This document shows positions 8,870 through 17,220 of a stretch of DNA of 64,000 nucleotides, in pieces. Made by a program: the position numbers and the translations under genes. Under the pieces are notes generated by a model, which was given only the letters and a program-made list of their open reading frames with translations, did no database searches and was not told the origin of the DNA. Every line of letters begins with the position of its first letter. The first letter of the stretch is position 1. Source of the DNA: Leptolinea sp964420995 (GTDB lineage Bacteria; Chloroflexota; Anaerolineae; Anaerolineales; Anaerolineaceae); the NCBI GenBank assembly GCA_964420995.1, contig CAYQUX010000007.1:92546-156545 (forward strand). The letters are read 5' to 3'.

Positions 8870-9430
8870 TTACTTCCGCATAACCGGATGATTGGCTGAC
8901 CTTCTGGCCGCCTCGACAAACCCCGCTTCCAAAAACGCGGACATAACCCCCAGGTACACCGAGCTGGCACCCACCTTCCTGCCCGGCTCGGTGGGATAGC
9001 CTTCCACGATCTGCCCGCCCTTCGCGCGGGCATACTCCACCGCGGCATCGATCAACGGGCGCATCAATCCTTTATGCCGGAAGTTGCGGTGCACAAAGAA
9101 GCACACGATCGACCAGACGGGTTGGTCATCCACCGGCGCCAGCACGCGGGAGTTGTTCAGCGTGGGGAAATCCTCACGCGGACCCACGGATACCCAGGCG
9201 GCCGGGATGCCGTCCACATAGGCCAGCAAGCCGGGTTCGCGGCCGGCATAAACCAGCGCTTTGATCCCTAGCCGTCTCTGTTCTTTGGTGATGGTTGAGA
9301 AGGCTTTACCCGACGCCCGCCAGTACATGCACCAGCATCCGCCGCAGGCGCCGTTCTGCCCGAAGACGGTCACGAAATCATCCCAGCGGTCAGGAGTGAG
9401 AGGATGGAAAGTAATTTGATGGTCATCCAT
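8870..9430 (-). CDS. GNAT family N-acetyltransferase
   Basis: The 186-residue protein has a GNAT fold pattern. Strand four, DQPVWSIVCFFVHRNFRHKG, leads into the acetyl-CoA loop (R/QxxGxG/A-like: RHKGLMRPL), followed by helix LIDAAVEYARAKGG and a C-terminal FLEAGFVEAARRS. An N-terminal CGGCWCMYWR cluster, seen in a GNAT subgroup, may bind metal or the substrate. The ATG at 9430 is preferred because GGGGA precedes it. It begins 18 bp after the phospholipase-D gene stop, so the two are probably co-transcribed. The substrate is unknown. Confidence 0.85.
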   Translation of the reverse strand: MDDHQITFHPLTPDRWDDFVTVFGQNGACGGCWCMYWRASGKAFSTITKEQRRLGIKALVYAGREPGLLAYVDGIPAAWVSVGPREDFPTLNNSRVLAPVDDQPVWSIVCFFVHRNFRHKGLMRPLIDAAVEYARAKGGQIVEGYPTEPGRKVGASSVYLGVMSAFLEAGFVEAARRSANHPVMRK

Positions 9431-9448
9431 AATCATTCCCCGCAATGG

Positions 9449-10570
9449 TTATTGCGTTCTTGAGTAGATGCGTGCAAAATTCTGTTCGAAGGTATCCGCG
9501 AAAGCCGGGTCGCTGATGATCAACACATTCTCGTCGTTCCTGTTTTCCGCGCTGGCGGTGAAGTTGTACGAGCCGAAGGCCACAGTCTTCCCGTCAATGA
9601 TGATCGCTTTAATGTGCATCAGACCGTTCAGGCCGTCCAGGCGCGCATCCAGGCCGGCTTTTGTCAGTTTGTAGAAATCGGCGCCCTTGTTTTCTTCCGT
9701 CGATTCGCGGTCAAACACGCCGCGCACGTCCACCCCATTCCTATGCGCTTTGATCAACGCGTCCGCCAGCCGGTCGAGGGTGAAGGAATAGGCCAGGACA
9801 TGAACGCTCTCCGTCGCGCTGCCCACCAGACTGACCAGACGCGTATCGATCTGGTCTTCCGGTGAGAAGTAGTTCTCCACGGGTATCCCACCGAGGTCAA
9901 ACCGGGTGTTGGACGTCACCGCGCGGCTGTCGGGGCCGAATTTGTCTTCAGCGGCCATCTGGTTGAATTTCAAGCGGTAATTGGCGGCCAGTTCTGCTGA
10001 TTTGACACGTACCATCACATTCTCATCATTTTCGGCGCCGCTGGCCGAGAGGTTCAGGCTGCCCGTCCACAGGATACGGCTGTCGATGATCACGTATTTA
10101 TTGTGCATCAGGCTTTCCCGGCGATCGCCCATCACATACGCGCCAGCTTTTTTCAGGCGGGGCAGGTCCAGTTTGTCCAACGCGTCGCTGTCCACCACCA
10201 CGCGCACGGCCAGTCCGCGTTGTGCAGCTTTAATCAGGGCTTCACTGACGTTATCCAGCGTGAAATTGTACATGGCCACGTCGATGGATTTCTGTGCGGC
10301 ATTGATATCCTGGATCATGGCGGCGATGATTGCCTGCCCGGGTGATTTTTTGCCCTTGATGGCAGGGTCAGTGAAATAGGTGGTGAGTACAGGCGAATTA
10401 TCCGGTGTGTTGGTGAGGGTTGGTACCGGCAGCGGTACGGCAGGCGTCTGTTCCCTGCTTGCCGGTGTGGTGGTTGAACCCGGAACGCAGCCGGTGACGG
10501 TAATCAGAACGACCGCCAGCACAAGAAGAATGTTCGCGAAAGAATACCGTGTCCCCGATGTCAAAATCAC
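9449..10570 (-). CDS. Phospholipase D-like lipoprotein
   Basis: The 373-residue protein has a lipoprotein signal (lipid Cys28 in ITVTGC), a Pro/Thr-rich linker, and two PLD domains. Each has an HxK(x)4D motif: His156-Lys158-Asp163 (MHNKYVIID) and His319-Lys321-Asp326 (MHIKAIIID), followed by GSLN and GSYN. Both HKD copies are intact, so it should be an active phosphodiesterase (phospholipase or nuclease) anchored outside the membrane. The start is a GTG at 10570. Small PLD lipoproteins of this type include Nuc-like nucleases; lipid or nucleic acid cannot be chosen from sequence. Confidence 0.9.
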   Translation of the reverse strand: MILTSGTRYSFANILLVLAVVLITVTGCVPGSTTTPASREQTPAVPLPVPTLTNTPDNSPVLTTYFTDPAIKGKKSPGQAIIAAMIQDINAAQKSIDVAMYNFTLDNVSEALIKAAQRGLAVRVVVDSDALDKLDLPRLKKAGAYVMGDRRESLMHNKYVIIDSRILWTGSLNLSASGAENDENVMVRVKSAELAANYRLKFNQMAAEDKFGPDSRAVTSNTRFDLGGIPVENYFSPEDQIDTRLVSLVGSATESVHVLAYSFTLDRLADALIKAHRNGVDVRGVFDRESTEENKGADFYKLTKAGLDARLDGLNGLMHIKAIIIDGKTVAFGSYNFTASAENRNDENVLIISDPAFADTFEQNFARIYSRTQ

Positions 10571-10616
10571 CTCGCTATACCTTGAAGTTTTCGTTAAAGA
10601 TTATAGCATTATGATC

Positions 10617-11771
10617 TCATCGAACTTCCTGTATCGCTTTAAAGATCTCATCCGCCTGAAAGACACGGTTGCGTGAGTAGCCAGTTAGTTCACGAATAAT
10701 GCCGGCTTTTTCCAACTTATCCACATAGATGGATACATTCCTGTAACCAATACCGGTAGAGAGCTCCAATTGCTTGATGGTGAAAATTGGGCGGGTAAAT
10801 AATTGATCTACAACCGCTCCCATTCTTTCTGGATTGCGGTCAGTTTCAACAAAGTCCTGCAATCTTGACCGTATCTCTCTCAGGCGGTTGATGCGGGAAA
10901 TACCTTTGCACGCTTGCTCGGCTGTTCCCCTGAAGAAGAAAATTAACCAGTCCTCCCAGGTTCCTTTCTGGGAGATGGATAATAAGTGATCATAGTATTC
11001 CTGCCGGTGTTCTTCAAAATACGCGCTTATATTCAACAACGGCTGTGGAATCAGTCCCCAGTTACACATTAATAGAATAGAGATGAGACGGCCGATGCGG
11101 CCATTTCCATCGAGAAAGGGATGAATGGCTTCGAATTGATAATGGATCATTCCCACCCGGACCAGGTGGGGCAGATTCGATTCAGAGTGAAGAAAGGTTT
11201 CGAGCAGAGATAACGCATCTTTCATCTCTTCCACCGGAGGTGGAACATAGGGAGCGGAATCAGGCGTGCTTCCTGCCGGTCCGATCCAGTTTTGTGACCG
11301 GCGAAACTCGCCGGGAGTCAATGTGCCGCCGCGAACACCTTCCATAAGAATGGCGTGCAATTCGCGGAAAAGGCGCAAACTTACCGGTAGTGAGTTTATC
11401 CGTTCAAGACCGTATTCGAGCGATTTGACATAGTTGAATACCTCTTTTACATCTTCAACCTGTTCAAAAAAAGACAATTGCGTTGTTTCGTATTTATACA
11501 GGTCGTCCAGTGACGCCCGGGTACCTTCAATGCGTGAAGAGAGAACGGCCTCATTGCGAAGAAATGGTTGAATAAGCAGTCTGGGAAATGGAAAAGAACC
11601 TGCCAGCGCGGAAAGCCGTCCCAGTTCGCGTTCAGCTTCTACCAGTGAGGCGACAAGTTTATCTGACCAGGCTATTTCAGGCGGAAGTGGAGCAGGCAGA
11701 AATGCCCAGAATCCGGTGGGAGTCAGGACGCAACGGCCGCTTGAGATGTTGGTGAATGAGCTAGGTTTCAT
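10617..11771 (-). CDS. Fic family protein with winged-helix C-terminus
   Basis: Fic enzymes usually transfer AMP from ATP to protein hydroxyls. In this 384-residue protein the catalytic motif HPFLDGNGRIGR is complete (His217 to Arg228). An N-terminal inhibitory helix motif SxxxEG (Ser78, Glu82, Gly83) marks it as class II and self-inhibited. A Fic_N-type region comes first, and a winged helix (about 310-384; FTIKQLELSTGIGYRNVSIY) ends it, suggesting DNA binding or autoregulation. It is divergent from the restriction-modification genes. The target is unknown. Confidence 0.92.
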   Translation of the reverse strand: MKPSSFTNISSGRCVLTPTGFWAFLPAPLPPEIAWSDKLVASLVEAERELGRLSALAGSFPFPRLLIQPFLRNEAVLSSRIEGTRASLDDLYKYETTQLSFFEQVEDVKEVFNYVKSLEYGLERINSLPVSLRLFRELHAILMEGVRGGTLTPGEFRRSQNWIGPAGSTPDSAPYVPPPVEEMKDALSLLETFLHSESNLPHLVRVGMIHYQFEAIHPFLDGNGRIGRLISILLMCNWGLIPQPLLNISAYFEEHRQEYYDHLLSISQKGTWEDWLIFFFRGTAEQACKGISRINRLREIRSRLQDFVETDRNPERMGAVVDQLFTRPIFTIKQLELSTGIGYRNVSIYVDKLEKAGIIRELTGYSRNRVFQADEIFKAIQEVR

Positions 11772-11950
11772 TTCTTATTTACACTTTGGGCTGAAAAGGG
11801 AAATATGAATAATTCATATTATCACTTTTAGATAAAAACGGAAATAAGAATTTCCACTTCATTTTTATTACAAAGAACCAAAAAGTACTCGTGTAATAAA
11901 TAATAGGCGAGGTATTTTAATATATTCTGTACAGTTTATTTAATGATTTG

Positions 11951-11985
11951 ATAGAATCAAGTATCTACTCTAGGAGGGATTCTAT
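11951..11985 (+). promoter_or_regulatory. Inverted repeat over the start of the restriction gene
   Basis: ATAGAATC (11951-11958) and GATTCTAT (11978-11985) are perfect 8-bp inverted copies. The second covers the end of the Shine-Dalgarno AGGAGGG and the first two bases of the ATG at 11984. An mRNA hairpin here would hide the start; a DNA operator is the alternative. Upstream, CTGTACAG (11927-11934) is a short palindrome. Confidence 0.45.
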
Positions 11986-12943
11986 GACAAAATCAACACC
12001 TCAAAATTACCCGAGAATAAATGACCCGAAGAACCAGTATTTTTCATGTATGGATGAATCACAATTGGTCGCCCACCCAAGAAAAATTCCTTCTTCTGAT
12101 GTTTATCGATTCATTATTGAGGCAATAAAAAACGCAGAAAATAAATCGAGTCGTGAAATTCTGAATATTCCAAAAGGATTGGATAATGCAGATATCAGCA
12201 ATATATATATAAAAGAGGGTAAGACTCTTTTTAAGTATTTTCGGGACTATTGTGGTGATCCAGCAGCTACTGCATACCAATTATTAGATGAACACTACAC
12301 GGATGTATGTAAAGAACAATTTAAGTTACGTACCCTACAAAAAGAAAGAATGAACTCTGGTTGGAGATATCAATTTCTTGCATTTGATTGTGCTCGTTCA
12401 ACGGGACGATTTAGAAGCGTTTCTGATATTGGGGCTGCTGAAGCAGACTTTAATGCTGAAATAGAATTCACAGATGCATCAGCAAATCCTCTAAGCTTGT
12501 ATGTGTCAGTAAAGAATCGAATGAACACTCTTGGTGGTCAAGATTGGCCAAAGGCTATTCAGGCTTTGGAACAGGTTGCGATAAATGATCGTAATAGAAG
12601 AGGACCCTATTTATGTGTTTTTGGATTGGCGATGGACCAGGGGAAAAAATCACGCACTATAAAATCTAATTCCAGAACAAATCAAGCCTATTCAGTAAAT
12701 ACTGAAGTGTGGCTGGCAAATTTCTTTTGGCCTTTTTTTGCTAACTACTCATATGAAGAAATCATGTCATTTGTTCTTGATGTATTATTGAAAACAAAAA
12801 AGGATGAACTATCAATTAATATCATTGTTCCTCAAGAATTAATAGAATCGTTTGGTGATTGTTGCAGAGAACATGGTTTAATTAGTAATGATGGGAAATT
12901 TAATAATCCCAAAAAATTGGTAGAATTTTTCTGTAAAAGATAA
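11984..12943 (+). CDS. Probable type II restriction endonuclease
   Basis: I do not recognise the family by name; the call rests on context and a nuclease-like motif. The ATG at 11984 has AGGAGGG ahead of it; the protein is 319 residues. A PD-(D/E)xK-like core is visible: acidic residues in EADFNAEIEF (about 154-163), then a hydrophobic strand with Lys (LYVSVKNR, Lys177) and a following helix with WPKAIQALEQ. Its stop is 2 bp before the methyltransferase start, so the two are translated together. The DNA is far more AT-rich than the flanks, a sign of horizontal transfer. The recognition site is unknown. Confidence 0.7.
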   Translation: MTKSTPQNYPRINDPKNQYFSCMDESQLVAHPRKIPSSDVYRFIIEAIKNAENKSSREILNIPKGLDNADISNIYIKEGKTLFKYFRDYCGDPAATAYQLLDEHYTDVCKEQFKLRTLQKERMNSGWRYQFLAFDCARSTGRFRSVSDIGAAEADFNAEIEFTDASANPLSLYVSVKNRMNTLGGQDWPKAIQALEQVAINDRNRRGPYLCVFGLAMDQGKKSRTIKSNSRTNQAYSVNTEVWLANFFWPFFANYSYEEIMSFVLDVLLKTKKDELSINIIVPQELIESFGDCCREHGLISNDGKFNNPKKLVEFFCKR

Positions 12944-12945
12944 AT

Positions 12946-13842
12946 ATGCTTGAATCACGTGAATTTACCACGACAAAAATAACAATAAATCAATTGTCCT
13001 GCACAGTAATATGTGGTGACAGTAGAGAAGTGTTAAGAGAATTTTCTAATAGTGCTAATTTACTTGTGACTTCACCACCATATGCCGATGCAAGAAAAAA
13101 ACACTATGATAGTATTTCACCCGATGAATTTGAAGAATGGTTTCTTAGTTTTCATTATCCATTCATAAATTCCTTAGTTGAAAATGGCAGTTTTATCCTA
13201 AACATAAAAGATAAAGTCGTAAATGGTGTTAGACATCGTTTTGTTTGGGATACTATTCAAGCTTTTTCTGAAAATGGCTGGTTTGCTATTGATGACTATA
13301 TCTGGCATAAAACTAATCCCATGCCAGGTTTCTGGCCCTCACGATTAAGCGATGGTTGGGAATATTGTTTTCATCTCTCAAAAACTAAGACGCCATTCTT
13401 TAATAGAGATGAAGTAAAAAAACCTATAGGAGAATGGTCAAAATCTCGGTTAAAAAACTTGAGTGATGTTGACCTATCTCGACATAATTCAGCTAATGAA
13501 AGTGGATTTGGTAGAGATATTTCAAAATGGGTTGGGAAAAGTGAAGTCTCACCTTCCAATGTAATAGATTTACCCCTCGTTGGAAAGAACAAAAATCATC
13601 CTGCTGTCTTCCCAGTAGACCTACCTTTGTTTTTTATTAAACTTTTATGCCCACCCGGTGGATTGGTGATTGACCCATTTGGTGGAAGCGGAACAACAGG
13701 TATTGCGGCTCTTTTGGCAGGTAGAAATAGTATTATCATCGATAACAATCCTGATTATTGTGAAGAAGCTGTTTCTAGAATCCGCAGGGAGATATCCAAC
13801 GAAAAAGGTTCTGTCTGGTTCCTGCCTGGTATAGAAGGTTAG
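12946..13842 (+). CDS. Type II DNA methyltransferase (beta class, probably N4-cytosine)
   Basis: The 298-residue protein carries the amino-MTase motifs in beta order: catalytic motif IV TSPPY (residues 42-46) comes first, and the S-adenosylmethionine motif I DPFGGSGTT (243-251) near the C-terminus. SPPY is typical of N4-cytosine enzymes, while DPPY is usual for N6-adenine, so 4mC is favoured. The segment HPAVFPVDLPLFFIKL before motif I is common in this group. It should protect host DNA from the adjoining nuclease. The two genes share AT-rich composition and almost abut, forming one restriction-modification unit. Confidence 0.9.
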   Translation: MLESREFTTTKITINQLSCTVICGDSREVLREFSNSANLLVTSPPYADARKKHYDSISPDEFEEWFLSFHYPFINSLVENGSFILNIKDKVVNGVRHRFVWDTIQAFSENGWFAIDDYIWHKTNPMPGFWPSRLSDGWEYCFHLSKTKTPFFNRDEVKKPIGEWSKSRLKNLSDVDLSRHNSANESGFGRDISKWVGKSEVSPSNVIDLPLVGKNKNHPAVFPVDLPLFFIKLLCPPGGLVIDPFGGSGTTGIAALLAGRNSIIIDNNPDYCEEAVSRIRREISNEKGSVWFLPGIEG

Positions 13843-13870
13843 TTCTCAGATAATAAAATTATCTTTCCCC

Positions 13871-14545
13871 CTACGCTGGATACCCATTTTCCCTGATGAT
13901 CTCCCCCACGCGGGCATAGTCTTTATAGAATCCGCGATATTTCTCCGGCAGCAGCGCGGCGATCTGGCACATCACCTCGGTGGTGGCGGCCTGCATGGCT
14001 TCGTCGCGGTTTTCGCGCGGGATGGGAGGCAGCCTGAAGGGTTTGCCGTATCGCACGGTAATCTCCGGTTTGCGGAACGTCAGTATCTTTTTCATCATAT
14101 CGTCGCTGCCGGTGATCCCGACAGGAACGACAGGGACATCAGCCCGCGAGGTAAGCAGTTGTATCCCCGGTTTTCCTTCCAGCAATTGCCCCATATGGCT
14201 GCGGGTGCCTTCCGGCGCGATCCCCATAACCCGGCCTTCTTTGATCTTATCGACTGCCACTCGAAACGCGGTAAAATCGGCTTTTGACCGGTCCAACCAG
14301 ATCACATCGGCTGCCTGCACAATGGCGCTGAAGAATGGGTTGCTGTTGTATTCTTTGGCTACCAGCGCCGACATGTCAGACCGTACCGGGTTCGACAACA
14401 GGATGGCCGAATCCACGCGGCTGTTGTGGTTGGTGGCAAGAATAAAGCCGCCCGAAGGCGGCATATTCTCAGTTTGCAGGTATGTAGTCCGGGTCAAATG
14501 CCGGATAAAATTTTCGATCAGGAAACGCAGGAATCTTTTATTCAT
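13871..14545 (-). CDS. plsC: 1-acyl-sn-glycerol-3-phosphate acyltransferase (PlsC-like)
   Basis: The enzyme acylates lysophosphatidic acid to phosphatidic acid in phospholipid synthesis. The 224-residue protein contains the HX4D catalytic motif (NHNSRVD, about residue 39) and the acyltransferase block APEGTRSHMGQLLEGKPGI with the EGTR substrate motif, then a VPVVPVGITGSD strand. Length is normal. Its ATG overlaps the upstream DedA stop by 4 bp (ATGA), so the two are translationally coupled and membrane-related. Confidence 0.88.
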   Translation of the reverse strand: MNKRFLRFLIENFIRHLTRTTYLQTENMPPSGGFILATNHNSRVDSAILLSNPVRSDMSALVAKEYNSNPFFSAIVQAADVIWLDRSKADFTAFRVAVDKIKEGRVMGIAPEGTRSHMGQLLEGKPGIQLLTSRADVPVVPVGITGSDDMMKKILTFRKPEITVRYGKPFRLPPIPRENRDEAMQAATTEVMCQIAALLPEKYRGFYKDYARVGEIIRENGYPA

Positions 14546-15219
14546 TCCCCGGGAATTTGAGCGGGTTTGGCCGCTTTTTTCTCTTCAAGTTTGGCTTTTA
14601 CGAATTCCCACACAGCGGGAAGCACGGAAATGATCACGATGGCAATGATGACCAGGGAGAAATTGTCCTGAACAAAAGGCAGGTTGCCAAAGTAATACCC
14701 GCCAAAGATGAATATCGCCGTCCAGATGATGCCGCCAATGAAGTTGTAGGAGATGAAATACCCGTAGCGCATCTTGCCGACACCCGCCACGAAGGGGGCG
14801 AAGGTGCGGATGATGGGGATGAAACGTGCCAGCAAAATAGTCTTGCCGCCGTGTTTTTCGTAGAAAGCCTGGGTTTTGTCCAGATATTCTTTCTTCAGAA
14901 AACGGACATTTCCTGAAAAGACCTTCGGGCCGATGGAGTGGCCGATCCAGTAATTGGCGGTGTCGCCCAGTATGGCCGCGGTGGCCATTAAGACAAACAG
15001 CAGAACCGGGTTGAAGGCTCCGGTGGTGCCGGCCAGCGCGCCGGCGGCGAACAGCAGGGAATCACCCGGCAGGAAGGGGGTGACAACCAGACCCGTTTCG
15101 CAGAAGATCACAATAAACAGAATGATATAAGACCAGGAACCTGCCCAGGCCACAATCTCTGCCAGTTTAACGTCCATGTGCAGAACGAATTCAATAAACC
15201 AGTTAATATAAAATTCCAT
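14542..15219 (-). CDS. DedA family (SNARE-associated) membrane protein
   Basis: The 225-residue DedA-family protein shows the conserved TPFLPGDSLLFAAGALAG block near residues 47-64, the GDTANYWIGHSIGP segment, and the amphipathic GGKTILLARFIPIIRTFAPFVAG region with the two conserved arginines. Members of this family act in lipid flipping (undecaprenyl phosphate, phosphatidylethanolamine) or membrane homeostasis. Coupling to plsC fits a role in lipid metabolism. Four to five membrane segments are seen. Confidence 0.93.
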   Translation of the reverse strand: MEFYINWFIEFVLHMDVKLAEIVAWAGSWSYIILFIVIFCETGLVVTPFLPGDSLLFAAGALAGTTGAFNPVLLFVLMATAAILGDTANYWIGHSIGPKVFSGNVRFLKKEYLDKTQAFYEKHGGKTILLARFIPIIRTFAPFVAGVGKMRYGYFISYNFIGGIIWTAIFIFGGYYFGNLPFVQDNFSLVIIAIVIISVLPAVWEFVKAKLEEKKAAKPAQIPGE

Positions 15220-15296
15220 GTACCTGTTTCCTTTCGCCGAATCCTACCACAACCTGGTTCCTTTCAACGAGGAATCGGGCAATTTTTAACCAAATC

Positions 15297-16520
15297 CTAA
15301 TTCGAATCAACCGCTGCTGCCTGAGTCTGGAAACTTTTATTGGCATTCGCCACCCAGAAGGCCATGCAGGCGGCCAGCATAAACAGAATAAATGGTGAAA
15401 CCAGGATATAGCCTTCATACATACCGAAGAATGCCGGTGAAAACACGGCCAGTTCACCCATTCCGGCCATCAACGCCGAGGTGTTCCACAAGGCGTGGAA
15501 GCTGACAGCCAGCGCGTAAGCGGCGGCCAGCAGCCCGTAGCGGCCTTTACTCCAGGCATAAACCATCCCCCAGCCCATTAGACCGCTGGCAGATATGTGC
15601 AGAATCCCTGTGCCCACGCGTCCCACGGCCACCACAATCCATTCTTCCGCCGCCGGGTTGGCCAGCGCACCCAGACTTTCCAGCAGGGCGAAAGCCGCCC
15701 CGCAGATCATCCCGCCGATAAAACCCTGCCGGGGCGTGAGTGAACGTCCGCAGAAGAACCAAAGCGCCATGGGTTTGAACAGTTCCTCCAACAGTGGAAC
15801 CAGGCCTGCCATGATGCCAAAGAACGCGTACATCACCGCGGGCTGGTTGATATACGGGCGCAAAATGCGGATGATCGCATCGCGGTCTGAAGCGGAGTTG
15901 GTGATGCGGTCAATGGTGACGGTAAGCTGGTTTAAAAAGGAGGGATTTGTAATTCCAAGATAAATCAGAAAACAAACCACAATTCCCGTGATCAACAATA
16001 ATTCCACAAGGATGATCAACGGCATGGTGACCGTTACGCTGAAGGAAAAAAGTCCCCAACTTTGCGGCGCGGAGAATGATGAAAGGTTCTTGCGGCCGGT
16101 TTCAAGCACCCACACAAGGGGGATGGCTACCACTGCCAGTTGCAGCCAGGGAAGGCTGAAGGCGGCCAGTCCGGCGTTCTTTGTCAACAGGTAACCGGCG
16201 CCAATGAGAACGGGCAGAAGGAAAAAACCAATATTGGCAGCCCGTGCCATCCACGGAAAGCGAAGAGCTGGCACGGATTTTCCCATCAACCGGATGGCCG
16301 CCAGAATTGTGGAGGGAAGCAGCAGCAGAAAGATAAGACCTGACGCGCAGGCCAGACTGAATAGTTTTTGGGCCTGCTCCCAGGCGGGGATATCCTGTAA
16401 GAGAATGATCAAACCCGCGATGGCAAAACCGACCGCGGAACCGAAGGCGAGAAATGAACCGCCTCCACTTATCAGAAGTATGCCAAGTGACGGCCAGTGT
16501 GTTTTACCGGTTGAATTCAT
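15297..16520 (-). CDS. PrsW-like intramembrane metalloprotease
   Basis: This polytopic protein (407 residues from the ATG at 16520) has about ten membrane helices. Its PrsW-type catalytic features are in order: PLLEELFKP (EExxK), FALLESLGAL, GTGILHISASGLMGW with a conserved His, and FHALWN with the second His. PrsW-type enzymes cut membrane anti-sigma factors or other membrane proteins. An upstream TTG start at 16580 would add 20 residues but looks less likely. No sigma/anti-sigma pair is nearby, so the substrate is unknown. Confidence 0.85.
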   Translation of the reverse strand: MNSTGKTHWPSLGILLISGGGSFLAFGSAVGFAIAGLIILLQDIPAWEQAQKLFSLACASGLIFLLLLPSTILAAIRLMGKSVPALRFPWMARAANIGFFLLPVLIGAGYLLTKNAGLAAFSLPWLQLAVVAIPLVWVLETGRKNLSSFSAPQSWGLFSFSVTVTMPLIILVELLLITGIVVCFLIYLGITNPSFLNQLTVTIDRITNSASDRDAIIRILRPYINQPAVMYAFFGIMAGLVPLLEELFKPMALWFFCGRSLTPRQGFIGGMICGAAFALLESLGALANPAAEEWIVVAVGRVGTGILHISASGLMGWGMVYAWSKGRYGLLAAAYALAVSFHALWNTSALMAGMGELAVFSPAFFGMYEGYILVSPFILFMLAACMAFWVANANKSFQTQAAAVDSN

Positions 16521-16596
16521 GGGGTATTGAGTATCCAAAAGGATTAGACCTGCCAGGCTTGTTGTGGATCGTCTGCCCAAATTCGCGGGTTACAAA

Positions 16597-17220
16597 TTAC
16601 TCTATACGGGCGTCCACAGCCTCACGCAGGGAAGATTGTACCATTTCGGGAGTCTGGCTTCCATTGATGGTGACCCAGCGCTGAGGTTCAAGAGCGGCCA
16701 GTTCGTGATAACCGTCACGCACCCGCCGGTGAAATTCGAGTTGGTAGGCATCCAGGCGGTTCCATTCCCCGCCGCCCGATTGGCGTCTGCGCAAACCTTC
16801 TTCCGCGTCGATATCCAGCAAAAGGGTGAGGTCGGGTTTCAGCCCGCCGGTGGCAAATGCCAGCAACTGGCGGATGGTCTCGCGGTCATACCCGTGTCCG
16901 TAACCCTGGTAGGCCAGGGTGGAATCACCGTAGCGGTCAGAGATAACGATCTCTCCGGCTGCCAGCCGGGGGCGGATGACCTCTTCCACCAGTTGGGCGC
17001 GGGCTGATAGGAACAGCAGCAGTTCAGTGCGTGGGTGCATGGTGGTGTTTTTCATGGCCATGAGGATCTGACGCACCTGGTCGCTGATGGCCGTGCCGCC
17101 CGGTTCGCGGGTGGTGAATACCGTACGGCCTTTGGAGCGCAGGTAATCGGCCAGCGGGGCAATCTGGGTGGACTTACCGCAACCATCCGGCCCTTCAAGG
17201 GTGATGAACAGGCCGGTCAT
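16597..17220 (-). CDS. tmk: Thymidylate kinase
   Basis: Phosphorylates dTMP to dTDP for DNA synthesis. The 207-residue protein has the P-loop GPDGCGKST (residues 10-18), the thymidine-binding DRYGDSTLAYQG block (usually DRY-x-DSxxAYQG), the TREPGGT motif (about 38-44) that binds the dTMP phosphate, and a LID region rich in Arg (GLRRRQSGGG). It overlaps the upstream ATPase gene by 4 bp (17217-17220), so it is translated from the same message. Confidence 0.95.
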   Translation of the reverse strand: MTGLFITLEGPDGCGKSTQIAPLADYLRSKGRTVFTTREPGGTAISDQVRQILMAMKNTTMHPRTELLLFLSARAQLVEEVIRPRLAAGEIVISDRYGDSTLAYQGYGHGYDRETIRQLLAFATGGLKPDLTLLLDIDAEEGLRRRQSGGGEWNRLDAYQLEFHRRVRDGYHELAALEPQRWVTINGSQTPEMVQSSLREAVDARIE

